Source: Phaeosaccion multiseriatum
Taxonomy: Eukaryota; Ochrophyta, other classes
Direction: 5' to 3'
Assembly: GCA_965112735.1 (NCBI GenBank)
Contig: OZ218964.1
Coordinates: 2,418,001 to 2,482,000 of the forward strand
DNA length: 64,000 nucleotides
Shown: positions 11,225 through 22,162 of the stretch, piece after piece
Layout of the letters: every line of letters begins with the position of its first letter
Numbering within the stretch: the stretch's first letter is position 1
Notes under the pieces: generated by a model
What the model saw: only the letters and a program-made list of their open reading frames with translations
Database searches by the model: none
Told to the model about the DNA's origin: nothing
Position numbers and translations under genes: made by a program

Positions 11225-12711
11225 TCAGCCCATCTCCTCCGCCATGCTCTCCCACGTGTCGCTCCCCACACTCCAGGGCCTCTCCAGCGGCAGGATTCCG
11301 CTCTCCTTGCCGAAGGTCGGATCCGTCCTTCGCATGAGGTCCAGCGCGGTTTGGGACCGGAAGAAGGCTGCTGCCGCCTCCATAAGTCGCTGCTCGATGC
11401 CGAGGCTGAGCTGACACCGCCGTGCCCCAGCCAAGGCCTTGTCCACCGAAGCATCGGCCGAGAGGAGCTGCCGCGCTATCCCGTGGTGGTCTTTGATGAT
11501 GGCAACAAGGAGAGGGGTGGTACCGTCTGGTGCCGGGATATCGATGGGGGATCCCGCAGAGATGAGACGAGCGACGACGGCCTCGTGCCCATTGTGCGCT
11601 GCCAGGTAGAGGGCTGAAGCGCCAAGGTAGGTTCGTTTGTCCACACGTGCTTTCGCAGAAAGAAGCTTCTCCACCACGGCGTCGTGCCCTTCGTTACAGG
11701 CAATGTGAAGAGGAGTGAAACCTTTGACATCAGCTTCGTCGATACTGGCGTGGGCCCTGATGAGCTGCTGTACGATACCCGCATGCCCGTGGAACGATGC
11801 CTTCGAAAGCGGAGTAGTCCCGTCATTACTTGCGTTGTTCACATCCGCTTGGGCTGAGATGAGGAGCCTTACAACAGATCCATGTCCGTTCTGAGAGGCC
11901 AGCCAAATCGGAGAATAACCGTCTTCCTCCGCCAAGTCGACGTTAGCACGCGCCGAGAGCAGCTGCTGCACTGTGGTGGAGTGTCCCACAGTTGATGCTG
12001 CAATCAAGGGAGTAAGTCCTCTGGCATCCACTTGGTCGACAGGGGCTCCAATGTCCAACAGCCGCCTCACCACCTGATCGCGTCCCGTTACGCTAGCGGC
12101 TATCAATGGAGTGTGTCCGACGAGCCCGCATCTGGTGCGGAAGGAGGCCCCTTCCCGCAGTAGAAGGTCCATGACATCCAGCCGACCGTATTGTGCAGCC
12201 CTATACATTGCCGTAGATCCTTCTTCGTCGATAAGCTGATCCAAACTCGCTTTGCCATGTTTGGCGATGAGCTTCCCAACCACCGCTCTCACTTTGCGGA
12301 AGCTGTCCCCTCTGTCCAGGGCCTGCCCCAGCTGCCGCGCCTAGTGTTGTTGAGGAAAACGATGTCCGGGGGGAGAGGCGCACATGCATAGGATAAAAGC
12401 GTCAACAGGAAGCTGCTGACTGCTTCAATACGTGCGCATCCCATCTCAGGGATCGTATCCGAAAAGCCCCCCCTCGCTTGGATCTCTCCGAAACACAGAT
12501 GTTTCCTCAAAAGCGGGGGAGAGGCCCATACACCGGATGAAAAGGGATCAACGGAGGGGAGAGCTGCCCACTGCGTCGACACGTGAGCTTCCCACCGCAG
12601 CTTCCGTATCCGCACAAGGACCCTCTCTATGCTCTATTCTTTCCTAAGGACATCGTCATATAGGAGGGCGCTAGATCGTACCTCGGGCGTTAACGTTGTC
12701 TGCTGCGCCAT
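11225..12711 (-). CDS. ANK copy 3: 8-repeat ankyrin protein
   Basis: Exon 1 is 12,682-12,711 (MAQQTTLTPE). Exon 2 is 11,225-12,340. The product is about 381 aa. The acceptor is TAG here instead of the CAG of copies 2 and 4. If the upstream in-frame ATG at 12,385 were taken as the start, this TAG would look like a nonsense codon; read as a splice acceptor, the gene is intact. The exon starts ARQLGQALDRGDSFRKV and contains eight ankyrin repeats plus the conserved tail. Several repeats have diverged from the other copies (for example DGTTPLSKASFHGHAG and KGFTPLHIACNEGHDAV). The final 60 or so residues are almost identical to the other copies, suggesting gene conversion or selection on the tail. 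Confidence 0.8.
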
Positions 12712-13616
12712 ATTGAGCAAGCGGCCCCTCCCTTGAGACGGCAGTGCTGACAAGGGGGCTGCAGAAGGCCCTCTCCCTGCTGCGCCTGCTGTAAGTAGTT
12801 CGGTCGCTCTGCCTTTCTTATCAGGCCTCCCCGTGATGTTTTGTTATGGAGGCCTCTGGAGGCTTGGGGGGGGCTTGAATGCTCCAAATCACAGATCCCA
12901 TCTCCAGGGGGAGGCCCCTCACACACAGCGCTCTGCACCAAGAAGAGAAAGATACGCTCCTGTGTGTGTGTGTGGGACATAGAGCACTTATGGCGTAAGC
13001 AGCGCACGCAACACGCGGCCAGAGGAGGTGTAGTGGCTACGCGACACACGATCAAACAGACCGCGGCCAGCTCAGGGCAACGACAAGAATGATCGACCAG
13101 GACACTTGCAAGGCCCAGCCTTTGGAGCCCTTTCTTGCGGCTGCTGCTGCGACGGCGGTTCCTCTTGCTGCTCCTGCCGCTTCTTTTCCATCCGTGCTGT
13201 TGCTGGGCGTGATGGGCTCATCCGCTGCGCCACGTTTCTCCTCCGGTCCACCCAGCTATCCCACGAGTCTCAAGAGGTGCGGAAAGGTTACGCAAGGTAC
13301 TGCGTCCTTTGCTCTATGCACTTACATTCCCCTCCTCGCATCATGTCCGCTTCTACTCGCGGTACTTACCGGCCTAACCCTCTGCCTTCTTCCCCCCAAA
13401 ATCTCCGCAGCCCATCACCCCCACCTCTTTTCCTTCATGTCTTCCATCCACGCGGCTCCACGGCCAAGCCTCAACCGGACTCGTCCCATGAGCGCCCCGG
13501 CTCCTCATCCGGCAGGGGGGTGAAGGGGCCATCGCCCGCAATGAGGTACGTCTGATGACTACCAAGAGACTGTGCCCCTCCTCCGCACGTGTCCAGTTCG
13601 CACCACGACTTCTTCC
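12712..13616 (+). other. Copy-C-specific segment upstream of X
   Basis: The first 140 bases resemble the shared promoter, including an altered ttatggaggcctctggagg. From about 12,865 the sequence no longer matches the 5' ends of X-B or X-D. It contains an open plus frame from 13,106 to 13,555 ending near GPSPAMR, with a possible acceptor at 13,411 and a GTACGT donor at 13,551. These may be additional 5' exons of X retained only here, or inserted sequence. I cannot assign it. Confidence 0.35.
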
Positions 13617-16295
13617 CTAGTCTTGATGCCGCTGGGAACATCCGAGAGTGACGAGGGGGAAGGAGGGGTCAATAGAGGATGCGGGGCACAGAACAAGGGG
13701 GGCTTTGGGGCAGCAGTAGCAACCGCTGGAGGAGAAGGAGCAGGGGGGAGCGGAGGAGCAGAAGCTCCAGCAGCATGCCCGGCAGCAGGGGCACAAGAAA
13801 CAGCAGGAGCCACGAGCAATGAGAGGAGAAAGAGAAGGGCAAGCAGGAGCAGGAGCCGCTGTATGGACTCCTCTCCCTCCCGCGAGACTAGCGGAGCCCT
13901 TCACCTCCTCCCCTCTTCTCCTGCAGAGCCTGGGCATCAGTACTCTCTCCCCCGGTCCGGTTGGCTCGGCTCTTCCAGCACCCCTGGATCGATTCAGAGG
14001 GCCTGGCCCCGTGGTGCACCACGAATGCTGAGGTGAGTGGTGGCGACTGCGTGGGGGGGGCGTGAGCGAGCCAAGCTGTGAGCCCCCTGCTTTCGGCTAG
14101 ATACAGCCTCACCTCCTCTTTAGGAGAGCTCCACTCGCCCACTCTCTTCCCCTCCCCCGCCCGCCCCACCTCCCATACCCCATATCCCTCACCCCCACAG
14201 CCGCTCAAACTCGTTCATTCTCCGGGCAGACAGGAGCTCCGCGTCGTCAGCGGGAGAAGAAAAGGGAGAAGGAGAGGGGGTGAGTAGCCGCATGCCGTCG
14301 AGAGGAGAGCATGTAGACGAACTCGAAACCGAACTCGATGCCGATGCCGATGTCAATGTCGATGTCGAAGGCGCGCCCCTGGGGGAAGCACCGGTGAGGG
14401 ATGCCTCCATCTCCTTCTCCTCTTCCTCCCACGCGGCCTTGTTGCGGCGCATGGGTCTCGTGATACCCAACTTTGACCGTGTGCAGCAGTATGAAGACCT
14501 GCAGCGGGAGCTGGAGATGCTCAGGGGGGAGGAGGAGAAGGACTACGCAGGAGGAGGGAGGACCCGAGCGACTAGAGGGGAGGGCTCTAGGCGGGGACAG
14601 ACGACTCAGCCTGCCAGCGCTCGGCCTCGGATGGAGGGGTGCGCCGGGCAGACCCAGGGGGGGCAGGGTGAGCAGGTACGGAAGGAAGCAAGTGGCTGTA
14701 GATGAAAGCTGAGGGCTGAAGGCTGAATGACAGCATGATAGCAGCTGTTAAGGCCGAGTGAGGATGAAAGGGGGGTCGGTACCGGGATGTTGGGGGGGCA
14801 AAGGCGCAAAGGCGGCAAGGTGGATGATCAACAATTGAGTCCTTTTCGCCCTTCTTTCTCTCTGTCCCTCGCTCTGTCTCTCTCTTTTATCTCTCCCTCC
14901 CTTCCTCCCTCCCTTCCTCCCTCCCCCTCCCTCTGGCCGTGGGCCACAGACGCGTACACCGCTCTGCCTCGACAGCAGGCCAGGCAGCGCTCGCAGCGCC
15001 GGCGCCATGAAGAGGCGGAACGAACAGCGCCAGCAGCAGGGCAGAGGGGGCAAGGGCGGCAGAGAGGGAGGGCTGCTGATGCGGGGGGCGGCGGCAGTTC
15101 TGCAGCAACAGCGGCACTCCGGCCAAGCCTCTGCGGTGAGGGAGGGGAGGGAGGGAGGAAGAGACTTGGTGATACAGAGGGAGGGAGGGAGCGAGTGCGA
15201 GAGAGCGGGGTAAGCAGATCGAGATGGCCCTGGACAGGAGGGCAGAGCTCGTCGAGGGCGGCAGGATGTTCGCCGTCAATGGAAGGTGAGGGGGGAGGAG
15301 GGATGAAGGGGTGAGGGAGGAGGGGAGGGGTAAGGGAGGGAGGGAGGAAGGGGGTGAGGGAGATGATAGAGGGTAGAGTATGCTACGAATGGAACGCAGG
15401 AGGAGGGAGTGGAGCGACGAAACGATGGGGCGTGGTGCGCTGTGCTCCACCCCTCTTGACATGTGCTTTCTCCCTGCCTCCTTCCTTCCTTCCTTCCTTC
15501 CTTCCTTCCTTCCTTCCTTCCTTCCTTCCTTCCTTCCTTTCTTCCTTCCTTCCTTCCTTCCTTCCTTCCTACCTTCCTTCCTTCCTCCCTTCCTTCCTTC
15601 CTTCCTTCCTTCCTTCCTCCCTCTCTTCCTCCCTCCCTTCCTTCCTTCCTTCGTTCCTTCCTTCCTTCCCTCCACTCATTGACATAGCGTTCACTCTGAC
15701 GACCTCTCTTCCCCCTCTCTTCTCTCTCTCTCTCTCCACATTCTTCACCCTCTGTCCACCCTTTCTCCCCTGCTGCGAGCAAGTGCGCATCATCGAAGAA
15801 GACCCTTCCGCCGCCGCCGCCGGAGCGCCTCCCTGGCACAGAGACCGATCCAGATCGGTACAACAGCTTCGACCTGCCCCCTTGGACCCAGCGCGGAGCG
15901 GTCTGCGATCATTCCAGGCCTCGCGATCCCCCGGGGCGGAGAGGAGGGGGCGGGAGGAGGATATGCTGGGTGGAGCGCCAGGGGGGGGGGGGAGCATGAG
16001 CCATCGGAGCGTTCTCAATCTCGCCATTAGGGGGGGGGGAGAAGCTCTGCCTATGGATCCAACCCTCAGGAGGAGGAGGGGGGCGTCACAAATGGCTTCA
16101 GTACCACCAACACCAGGAGAGGGAGAGGGGGCTGGGAGGGGAGGGCAAGGTAATGGACTTGTTGGACTTGGGTATCCGCAGAGGCCCATTGGAAGCCCCG
16201 TCACAGGGACGGGCAGGAGAGAGAAGGAGAAGGTATCATTGGTGGTAGTGGTGGTGGTGGTGGGGTTGGTGTTAGGCCAGAGTCAGCCCCTGTGA
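13617..16295 (+). pseudogene. Gene X copy C, intact middle exons, exon 4 deleted
   Basis: The 5' exon region ends at donor 14,032|GTGAGT. Exon 2 is 14,201-14,675 and exon 3 is 14,950-15,135 (same 186 bp as copy A). Exon 2 is open here and shows the best version of the protein: an acidic stretch with alternating Asp-Ala and Asp-Val, then a likely coil (IPNFDRVQQYEDLQRELEML), then Arg/Gly/Ser-rich sequence. Exon 3 joins in phase. At about 15,211 intron 3 is fused directly to the middle of exon 4 (taagcagatcgagatgg), so the exon 4 acceptor and its first half are lost; the remnant ends at 15,285. The exon 5 acceptor region is also altered (CTGCGAGCAAG instead of CTGCCAGAGAACAAG). The exon 5 frame stays open to 16,295. 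Confidence 0.6.
15478..15672 (+). repeat. (TTCC)n microsatellite in X-C intron 4
   Basis: About 195 bp of TTCC-type tetranucleotide, in the same intron as in copy A but with a different length. Copies B and D keep only short versions, so this locus varies between paralogues. Confidence 0.95.
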
Positions 16296-17392
16296 GTCGG
16301 GGGGGGAGGGAAGGCGGGGGTAGCGGGGGAGAGGAGGGAGGGACACCGCGAGGGAGGGTAGCAGGAGGAGGGGCAAGAGGAGGAGTAGGATGAAGAGGAG
16401 GATGAAGAAGAGGAAGAGGCAGGCACGGCAGGTAGACGAGGAACCCATCCTCACTCACCCACCCACTCACTCACTCACTCACTCGCTCATGCACCAAGTA
16501 TTCACTTTCTAGCTCTATTCTATAAACGAAGTCCAGAGAGCAAATGCAATACACATGCTTGTCCAAGGTCGAGAGGCAAGCAGCAAGATTCACAGATGGA
16601 TACAATTGCGGTACTCCGTATCCACTGCCTCCCCGCTACTCTCTTCCGTCCGCTGGGAAACATGGCTCACCCGTACGCTTCTATCTGATCCCCACTTGAT
16701 ATTGCCGAGGGCAGGGCTCTCTTCGACGAGGGGGCAGAAATAGAGACCAAGAAGTAGCAGAGCACTGGGGAAGTCACTGAGTACTAGCTCATCTTGTTAG
16801 TTTACGTAATCTTTCGTAATAGCAAAGGGTTTCATCAGTCACTGAGTACGCATAGACTCGATTGGGCGGAGCTTGCCTACTGCCTCCACAGGGGCACAAC
16901 CCCCGCCTAGGACCTGGCGTTCACCTTCACCACTCTGTGTTTAGCAGGGCAGTACCCTTCTCTAATAATCTGTGACTACTTGCTGTGCCCGCATGCCCCA
17001 CCCAGGAAGGAAGCCCTCGGCCTCCAACCATCGGGATTACACTCTCCCCCCTTCAAACGCACTGACCTTCCCTCTCACCCCCCCCCCCTCAAGCTATACA
17101 CTGCATCCATTGGTGCCGTAAGCTACACACGTGACTCCCCTCCCCCCCCGGACCCCCTACCTCCTGTACTCCGACTCCTCTCTGCGACAGAGCATCGCAA
17201 TCACTTCACCGCTCTTACACCAAGCCAGTGTGCCGTGGGCTGTCTCTCTCTCTCGCATCGCATCCTCATGTACAGGCTCACTCGCATGGGCTGCATGACT
17301 GGTGCAAGCGAGCAAGCGGGAGCGGTAGTGTTTCGTTGCCAAAGTCCTCGTTGCCCCTACCAGCCCCCACCTCGCACATCCCTCCTACTCGC
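16296..17392. other. Convergent 3' intergenic block, fourth copy
   Basis: Equivalent to 2083-3156, between X-C and ANK copy 4. No gene of its own is supported. Confidence 0.65.
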
Positions 17393-18887
17393 TCAGCCCA
17401 TCTCCTCCGCCATGCTCTCCCACGTCTCGCTCCCCACACTCCAGGGCCTCTCCAGCGGCAGGATTCCGCTCTCCTTGCCGAAGGTCGGATCCGTCCTTCG
17501 CATGAGGTCCAGCGCGGTTTGGGACCGGAAGAAGGCTGCTGCCGCCTCCATAAGTCGCTGCTCGATGTCCCGGCCGAGCTGATACCGCCGTGCCCCAGCC
17601 AAGGCCTTGTCCACCGAAGCATCGGCCGAGAGGAGCTGCCGCGCAGTCCCGTAGTGGTCATTGTGGATGGCAGCAAGGAGAGGGGTGATACCGTGTGATG
17701 CCGTGGTATCGATGGGGGATCCCGCAGAGATGAGACGAGCGACGACGGCCTCGTGCCCATTGTGCGCTGCAAGGTGGAGGGGTGAAGCGCCATTGTTGGC
17801 CCGCTTGTCCACACGTGCTCCCGCAGAGAGAAGCTTCTCCACCACGGCGTCGTGCCCTTCCTGACAGGCATTGCCAAGAGGAGTCGCACCTTGGAGGTCA
17901 GCCTTGTCGATGCTGGCGTGGGCGCTGATGAGCTGCTGTACGATACCCGCATGCCCATATCGGGATGCCTGCAGGAGCGGAGTAGCCCCGATATTATCTG
18001 CGTTGTCCACATCCGCTTGGGCTGAGATGAGGAGCCTTACAACAGATCCATGTCCGTTCTGAGAGGCCAGCCAAATCGGAGAAGAACCGTCTTCCTCCGC
18101 CAAGTCGACACTAGCGCGCGCCGAGAGCAGCTGCTGCACTGTGGTGGAGTGTCCCACAGTTGATGCTGCAATCAAGGGAGTAAGTCCTCTGGCACCCGCT
18201 TGGTCGACAGGGGCTCCAATGTCCAAAAGCCGCCTCACCACCTGATCGCGTCCGTTGCTGCTAGCGGCTATCAATGGCGTGGCTCCGACGAGCCCGCATC
18301 TGGTGCGGAAGGAGGCCCCTTCGCGCAGCAGAAAGTCCATGACATCCAGCCGACCGTGTTGTGCAGCCCTCAACATTGCGGTGTATCCTTCTTCGTCGAC
18401 AGGCTGATCCAAACTCGCTTTGCCATGTTTGGCGATGAGCTTCCCAACCACCGCTCTCACATTGGGGAAGCTCTCCCCTCTGACCAGGGCCTGCCCCAGC
18501 CGCCGCGCCTGGTGTTGTTGAGGGAAACGATGTCGGGGGGGAGAGGCGCACATGCATAGGATGAAAGGATCAACAAGAAGCTGCTGACTACTTCGATACG
18601 TGCGTATCCCACCACCTCAGGGATCGTATCCGAAAAGCCCCCCCTCGCTTTGCTCTCTCCGAAGCATAGTCAGAGTCCATCTATTTCCTCAAAGCGGGGG
18701 AGAGGCCCATACACCGGATGAAAAGGGATCAACGGAGAGCTTCCCACTGCGTCGACACGTGAGCTTCCCACCGCAGCTTCCGTATCCGCACAAGGACCCT
18801 CTCTATGCTCTATTCTTTCCTGAGGACATCGTCATATAGGAGGGCGCTAGATCGTACCTCGGGCGTTAACGTTGTCTGCTGCGCCAT
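17393..18887 (-). CDS. ANK copy 4: 8-repeat ankyrin protein
   Basis: Exon 1 is 18,858-18,887 (MAQQTTLTPE, donor GTACGA). Exon 2 is 17,393-18,508, entered at CAG|GCGCGG. The product is about 381 aa. It starts ARRLGQALVRGESFPNV, has eight ankyrin repeats and ends in the shared tail SMAEEMG. Repeats 4-6 resemble the second half of the duplicated block in copy 2, so this is probably closest to the unduplicated ancestor. It is divergent with X-D across 136 bp. Confidence 0.8.
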
Positions 18888-19023
18888 ATTGAGCAAGCGG
18901 CCCCTCCCTTGAGACGGCAGTGCTGACAAGGGGGCTGCAGAAGGCCCTCTCCCTGCTGCGCCTGCCGTGCAGTAGGCGGTCGCTCTGCCTTTCTTATCAG
19001 GCCTCCCCGCTATATGTTTAGTT
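18888..19023. promoter_or_regulatory. Shared divergent promoter of ANK-4 and X-D
   Basis: A 136 bp interval between the two start codons, closely matching 7232-7368. Contains gtcagcactgccgtctcaag on the minus strand and the conserved ggtcgctctgcctttcttatc on the plus strand. Function is inferred. Confidence 0.5.
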
Positions 19024-21728
19024 ATGGAGGCCTCTGAAGGCATTGGGTTTGGTGATCCGATTCACAGATCCCGATCCCAGGGGGGTGCGAGAGCAAGCAG
19101 AGCCGGGGGGGGTCAGTGGGAGGAGAAGGAGAAGGGCAAGCAAGAGCAGGAGCTGCTGTATGGACTCCTCTCCCTCCCGCGAGACCAGCGGAGCCCTTCA
19201 TCTTCTCCCCCCTTCTCCTGCAGGGCCTGGGCATCAGCACTCCCTCCCCCGGTACGGCTCTGCTCTTCCAGCACCCCTGGACCGATTCAGAGGGCCTGGC
19301 CCCGTGGTACACCACGAATGCGGAGTGGTGGCGACTGCGTGGGGGGTGCGAGAGCGAGCGAAGCTGTGAGCCCCCTGCTTTCGGCTAGATACAGCCTCAC
19401 CTCCTCTTCAGGAGAGCTCCACTCGCATACCCCATATCCCACACCCCCACAGCCGCTCAAACTCGTTCATTCTCCGGGCAGACAGGAGCTCCGCATCGTC
19501 AGCGGGAGAAGGAGAGGGGGTGAGTAGCCGCATGCCGTCGCGAGGAGAGCATGTAGACGAACTCGAAACCGAACTCGATGCCGATGCCGATGTCAATGTC
19601 GATGTCAAAGGCGCATCCCCCGAGAAGCACCGGCGAGACGTGCCTCCTTCTCCCTGTCCTCGTCCTCCCACGCGGCCTTGTTGCAGCGCATAAGTCTCGC
19701 GATACCCAACTTTGACCGTGTGCAGCAGTATGAAGACTAGCGGGAGCTGGAGATGCTCAGGGGGGAGGAGGAGAAGGACTACGCAGGAGGAGGGAGGACC
19801 CGAGCGACTACTAGAGGGGAGGGCTCTAGACGGGAACAGACGACTCGGCCTGCCAGCGCTCGGCCTCGGATGGAGGGGGGCGCCGGGCAGACCCAGGGGG
19901 GGCAGGGTGAGCAGGTACGGAAGGAAGCAAGTGGCTGTAGATGAAAGTTGAGGGCTGAAGGCTGAATGACAGCATGACAGCAGCTGTCAAGGCCGAGTGG
20001 GGATGGAGGGGGGTCGGTACCAGGATGTTTGGGGGGGCAAAGGCGCAAAGGTGCCAAGGTGGATGATCAGCAATTGAGTCCTTTTCGCCCCTCTTTCTCT
20101 CTGTCGCTCTCGCTCTCTCTTATATATATCTCTCTCTCTCGCTTTCTCTCCCTCCTTCTCCCTCTCTCTCCCCTCTCTCTCTCGCTCTCGTCACCTGCCT
20201 CTCTCTCTCCCACCTTTCCTCTCTCCCTCTCTCTCTCCCTCTCTCTCCCTCCTTTCCTCCCTCCCCCTCCCTTTGTCCGTGGGCCACAGACGCGCACACC
20301 GCTCTGCTTCGACAGCAGGCCAGGCAGCGCTCGCAGCGCCCGCACCGTGGAGAGGCGGAATGAGCAGCAGCGGCAGCAGCAGCGCAGAGGGGGCAAGGGC
20401 GGTAGAGAGGGAGGGCTGCTGATGCGGGGGGCGGCGGCAGTTCTGCACCCACAGCGGCAATCCGGTCAAGGGCAGCCTCTGCGGTGAGGGAGGGGAGGGA
20501 GGGAGGGAGAGAGTTGGTGATACAGAGGGAGTGAGTGAGCGAGGCAGAGAGAGCGGGGGTGAAAGCGTGAGGAAGTGAATGGGTGCGGGAGGAATTGAGG
20601 GAGCGAGAGCGGGTGGGGGGAGGGAGGAAGAAGGGTAGCAGCGCCGCCAGCAGGCAGTGAGGTCTCGCAGCAGAGAAGACAGCGACGTGTGTATTGAATG
20701 AGTAATTGATGCCCTCGCTCCCCGTACCCGGTCCCACTTGTGCTCTGCTGCTCTGCTGCTCTACCATTCATGTCTGCTCGATCCTGCTCTACACGGTTCT
20801 ACCCCCCTCCTTTCTACTCCCCATCTCTCCTCCCAAAGGCCAAGCTTCGGAGTCGTCGGGAGAAGCAGCAGCAGCGGAGCAGCGGCCATCGCGGCGACAG
20901 GCGTGGTTGGACCCAGCACAGTCAGAGGAGGAGCAAGGCCGGTGATGGCCGCTGCTGCTGTACCACCAACTGTTGTATCTCGAGACGATGTGCTGGAGGG
21001 GGATACGCAGATCGAGATGGCACTGGACATGAGGGCAGAGCTCGTCGAGGGCGGCAAGATGTTTGGCGTCAATGGAAGGTGAGGGGGGAGGAGTGTGAGG
21101 GAGGGAGGGAGGGAGATGGCAGAGGATAGAGTATGCTATGGATCCAACGCACGAGGAGATGGACCGACGAAACAATGGAGTGACTCCCCGCAGCACGGTG
21201 GTGCGCTCTGCCTGCTCTACCCCTAATGACATACGCTTCCTCCTTGCCACCGTCCTTCCCTCCTTCCTTCCTTCCTTCCTTCCTTCCTCCTTTCCTACCT
21301 CCTTTCCTTCCGCTCATTGACTTAGCAGTCCCTCTCACGACCTCGCTCCTCCCATCCTCTCTTCTCTCTCTCTCCACTCTCTCCATCCGCTTCTCCCCCT
21401 CGCCTCTGTTCACCCCCTGCTACCGGAGAACAAGTACGCATCATCGAAGAAGATGCTTCCGCTGCCACCACCGGAGCGCCTTCCTTGCACAGAGACCATT
21501 CCAGATCTCTTCCATCGGTACAACAGCTTCGACCTGCACCCTTGGACTCAGCGCGGAGCGGTCTGCGATCGCTCCGGGCCTCGCGATCCCCCGGCACGGA
21601 GAGGAGGGGGCGGAAGGAGGATATGCTGGGTGGAGCTCCAGGGGGGAGGGAGGAACATGTGCCATCGGAGCGTTCCCAATCTCGACATTGGGGGGGGGGG
21701 GGGAGAAGCTCTGTTTATGGCTCCAACA
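19024..21728 (+). pseudogene. Gene X copy D, disrupted and 3'-truncated
   Basis: Starts at ATG 19,024 (MEASEGIGFGDPIHRSRSQ). A glutamate/lysine-rich stretch (EEKEKGKQEQELL) meets a possible GTATGG donor, then an acceptor CTGCAG. Exon 2 is 19,453-19,914, exon 3 20,290-20,483, exon 4 20,839-21,078, exon 5 from about 21,427. Lesions: the donor before exon 2 is destroyed near 19,320; exon 2 has an in-frame TAG at 19,738-19,740; exon 4 is 240 bp instead of 242; and the exon 5 acceptor CCAG has become CCGG. Homology to the other copies stops at about 21,728, and the reading continues into unrelated sequence. Confidence 0.65.
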
Positions 21729-22162
21729 GATCGCTCGCGCCTGCACGTGAAGAACGGGTTCGGCTTCCCCGAGACACAGTTATACTAATTTTTCATGCGG
21801 GGTGGCGCAGGCCCGACAGTTCTTCTATTTTTTTATGCGGGGTGGGCGCTCCGTCGGAGGATAGCTAGGCCGGTTGGCCGCTCTTGGACGCGTTTGGACC
21901 ACTCTTGGTCGCGTTTGGACCAGCCACAAGCTGCCTTCCTTCTGGCGTCTACTCTTCGCTACTATTACCCCTTTTCATTCTTTACTACTATTGTACAAAG
22001 GAGAGTGCTCACGCAGCTGGGGAGCGCGCAGTGTTGTCCCTTCCTCCCACATCCGACGACCAAAACATTCCTCGTGCTAAAAAAAAAATCGAAGTAGAAC
22101 AAAAAAAAGAACCAAACAAACACAACCGGCTGCCTGCCGTGACGACCTGTACCTGCCTGCCC
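21729..22162. other. Array edge and lipase downstream region with short repeats
   Basis: No gene supported. Two direct repeats of ATGCGGGGTGG follow T-rich tracts (near 21,795 and 21,834). A 22-bp tandem pair, CTCTTGG(A/T)CGCGTTTGGACCA, sits near 21,882-21,925. An A-rich stretch at 22,079-22,112 follows. The region lies downstream of the lipase gene and beyond the array. Confidence 0.6.

Larger units (their letters stand above)
1..21728. repeat. Tandem array of divergent ANK/X gene pairs
   Basis: Long stretches recur with high similarity. The X intron 2/exon 3 segment starts near 1, 8361, 14740 and 19980. ANK 3' ends lie at 3157, 5447, 11225 and 17393. A shared 3' intergenic block starts near 2630, 4918, 10730 and 16870. 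Unit spacing is about 5.2 to 8.4 kb. Homology to the repeats stops abruptly near 21,728 inside X exon 5, which marks the right edge. The left edge lies outside the window. Confidence 0.9.

Noticed and set aside
22009-22160. Extra 3' exon of the lipase gene
   Set aside because: The lipase frame ends cleanly at 22,163, and no conserved sequence or acceptor downstream calls for another exon.
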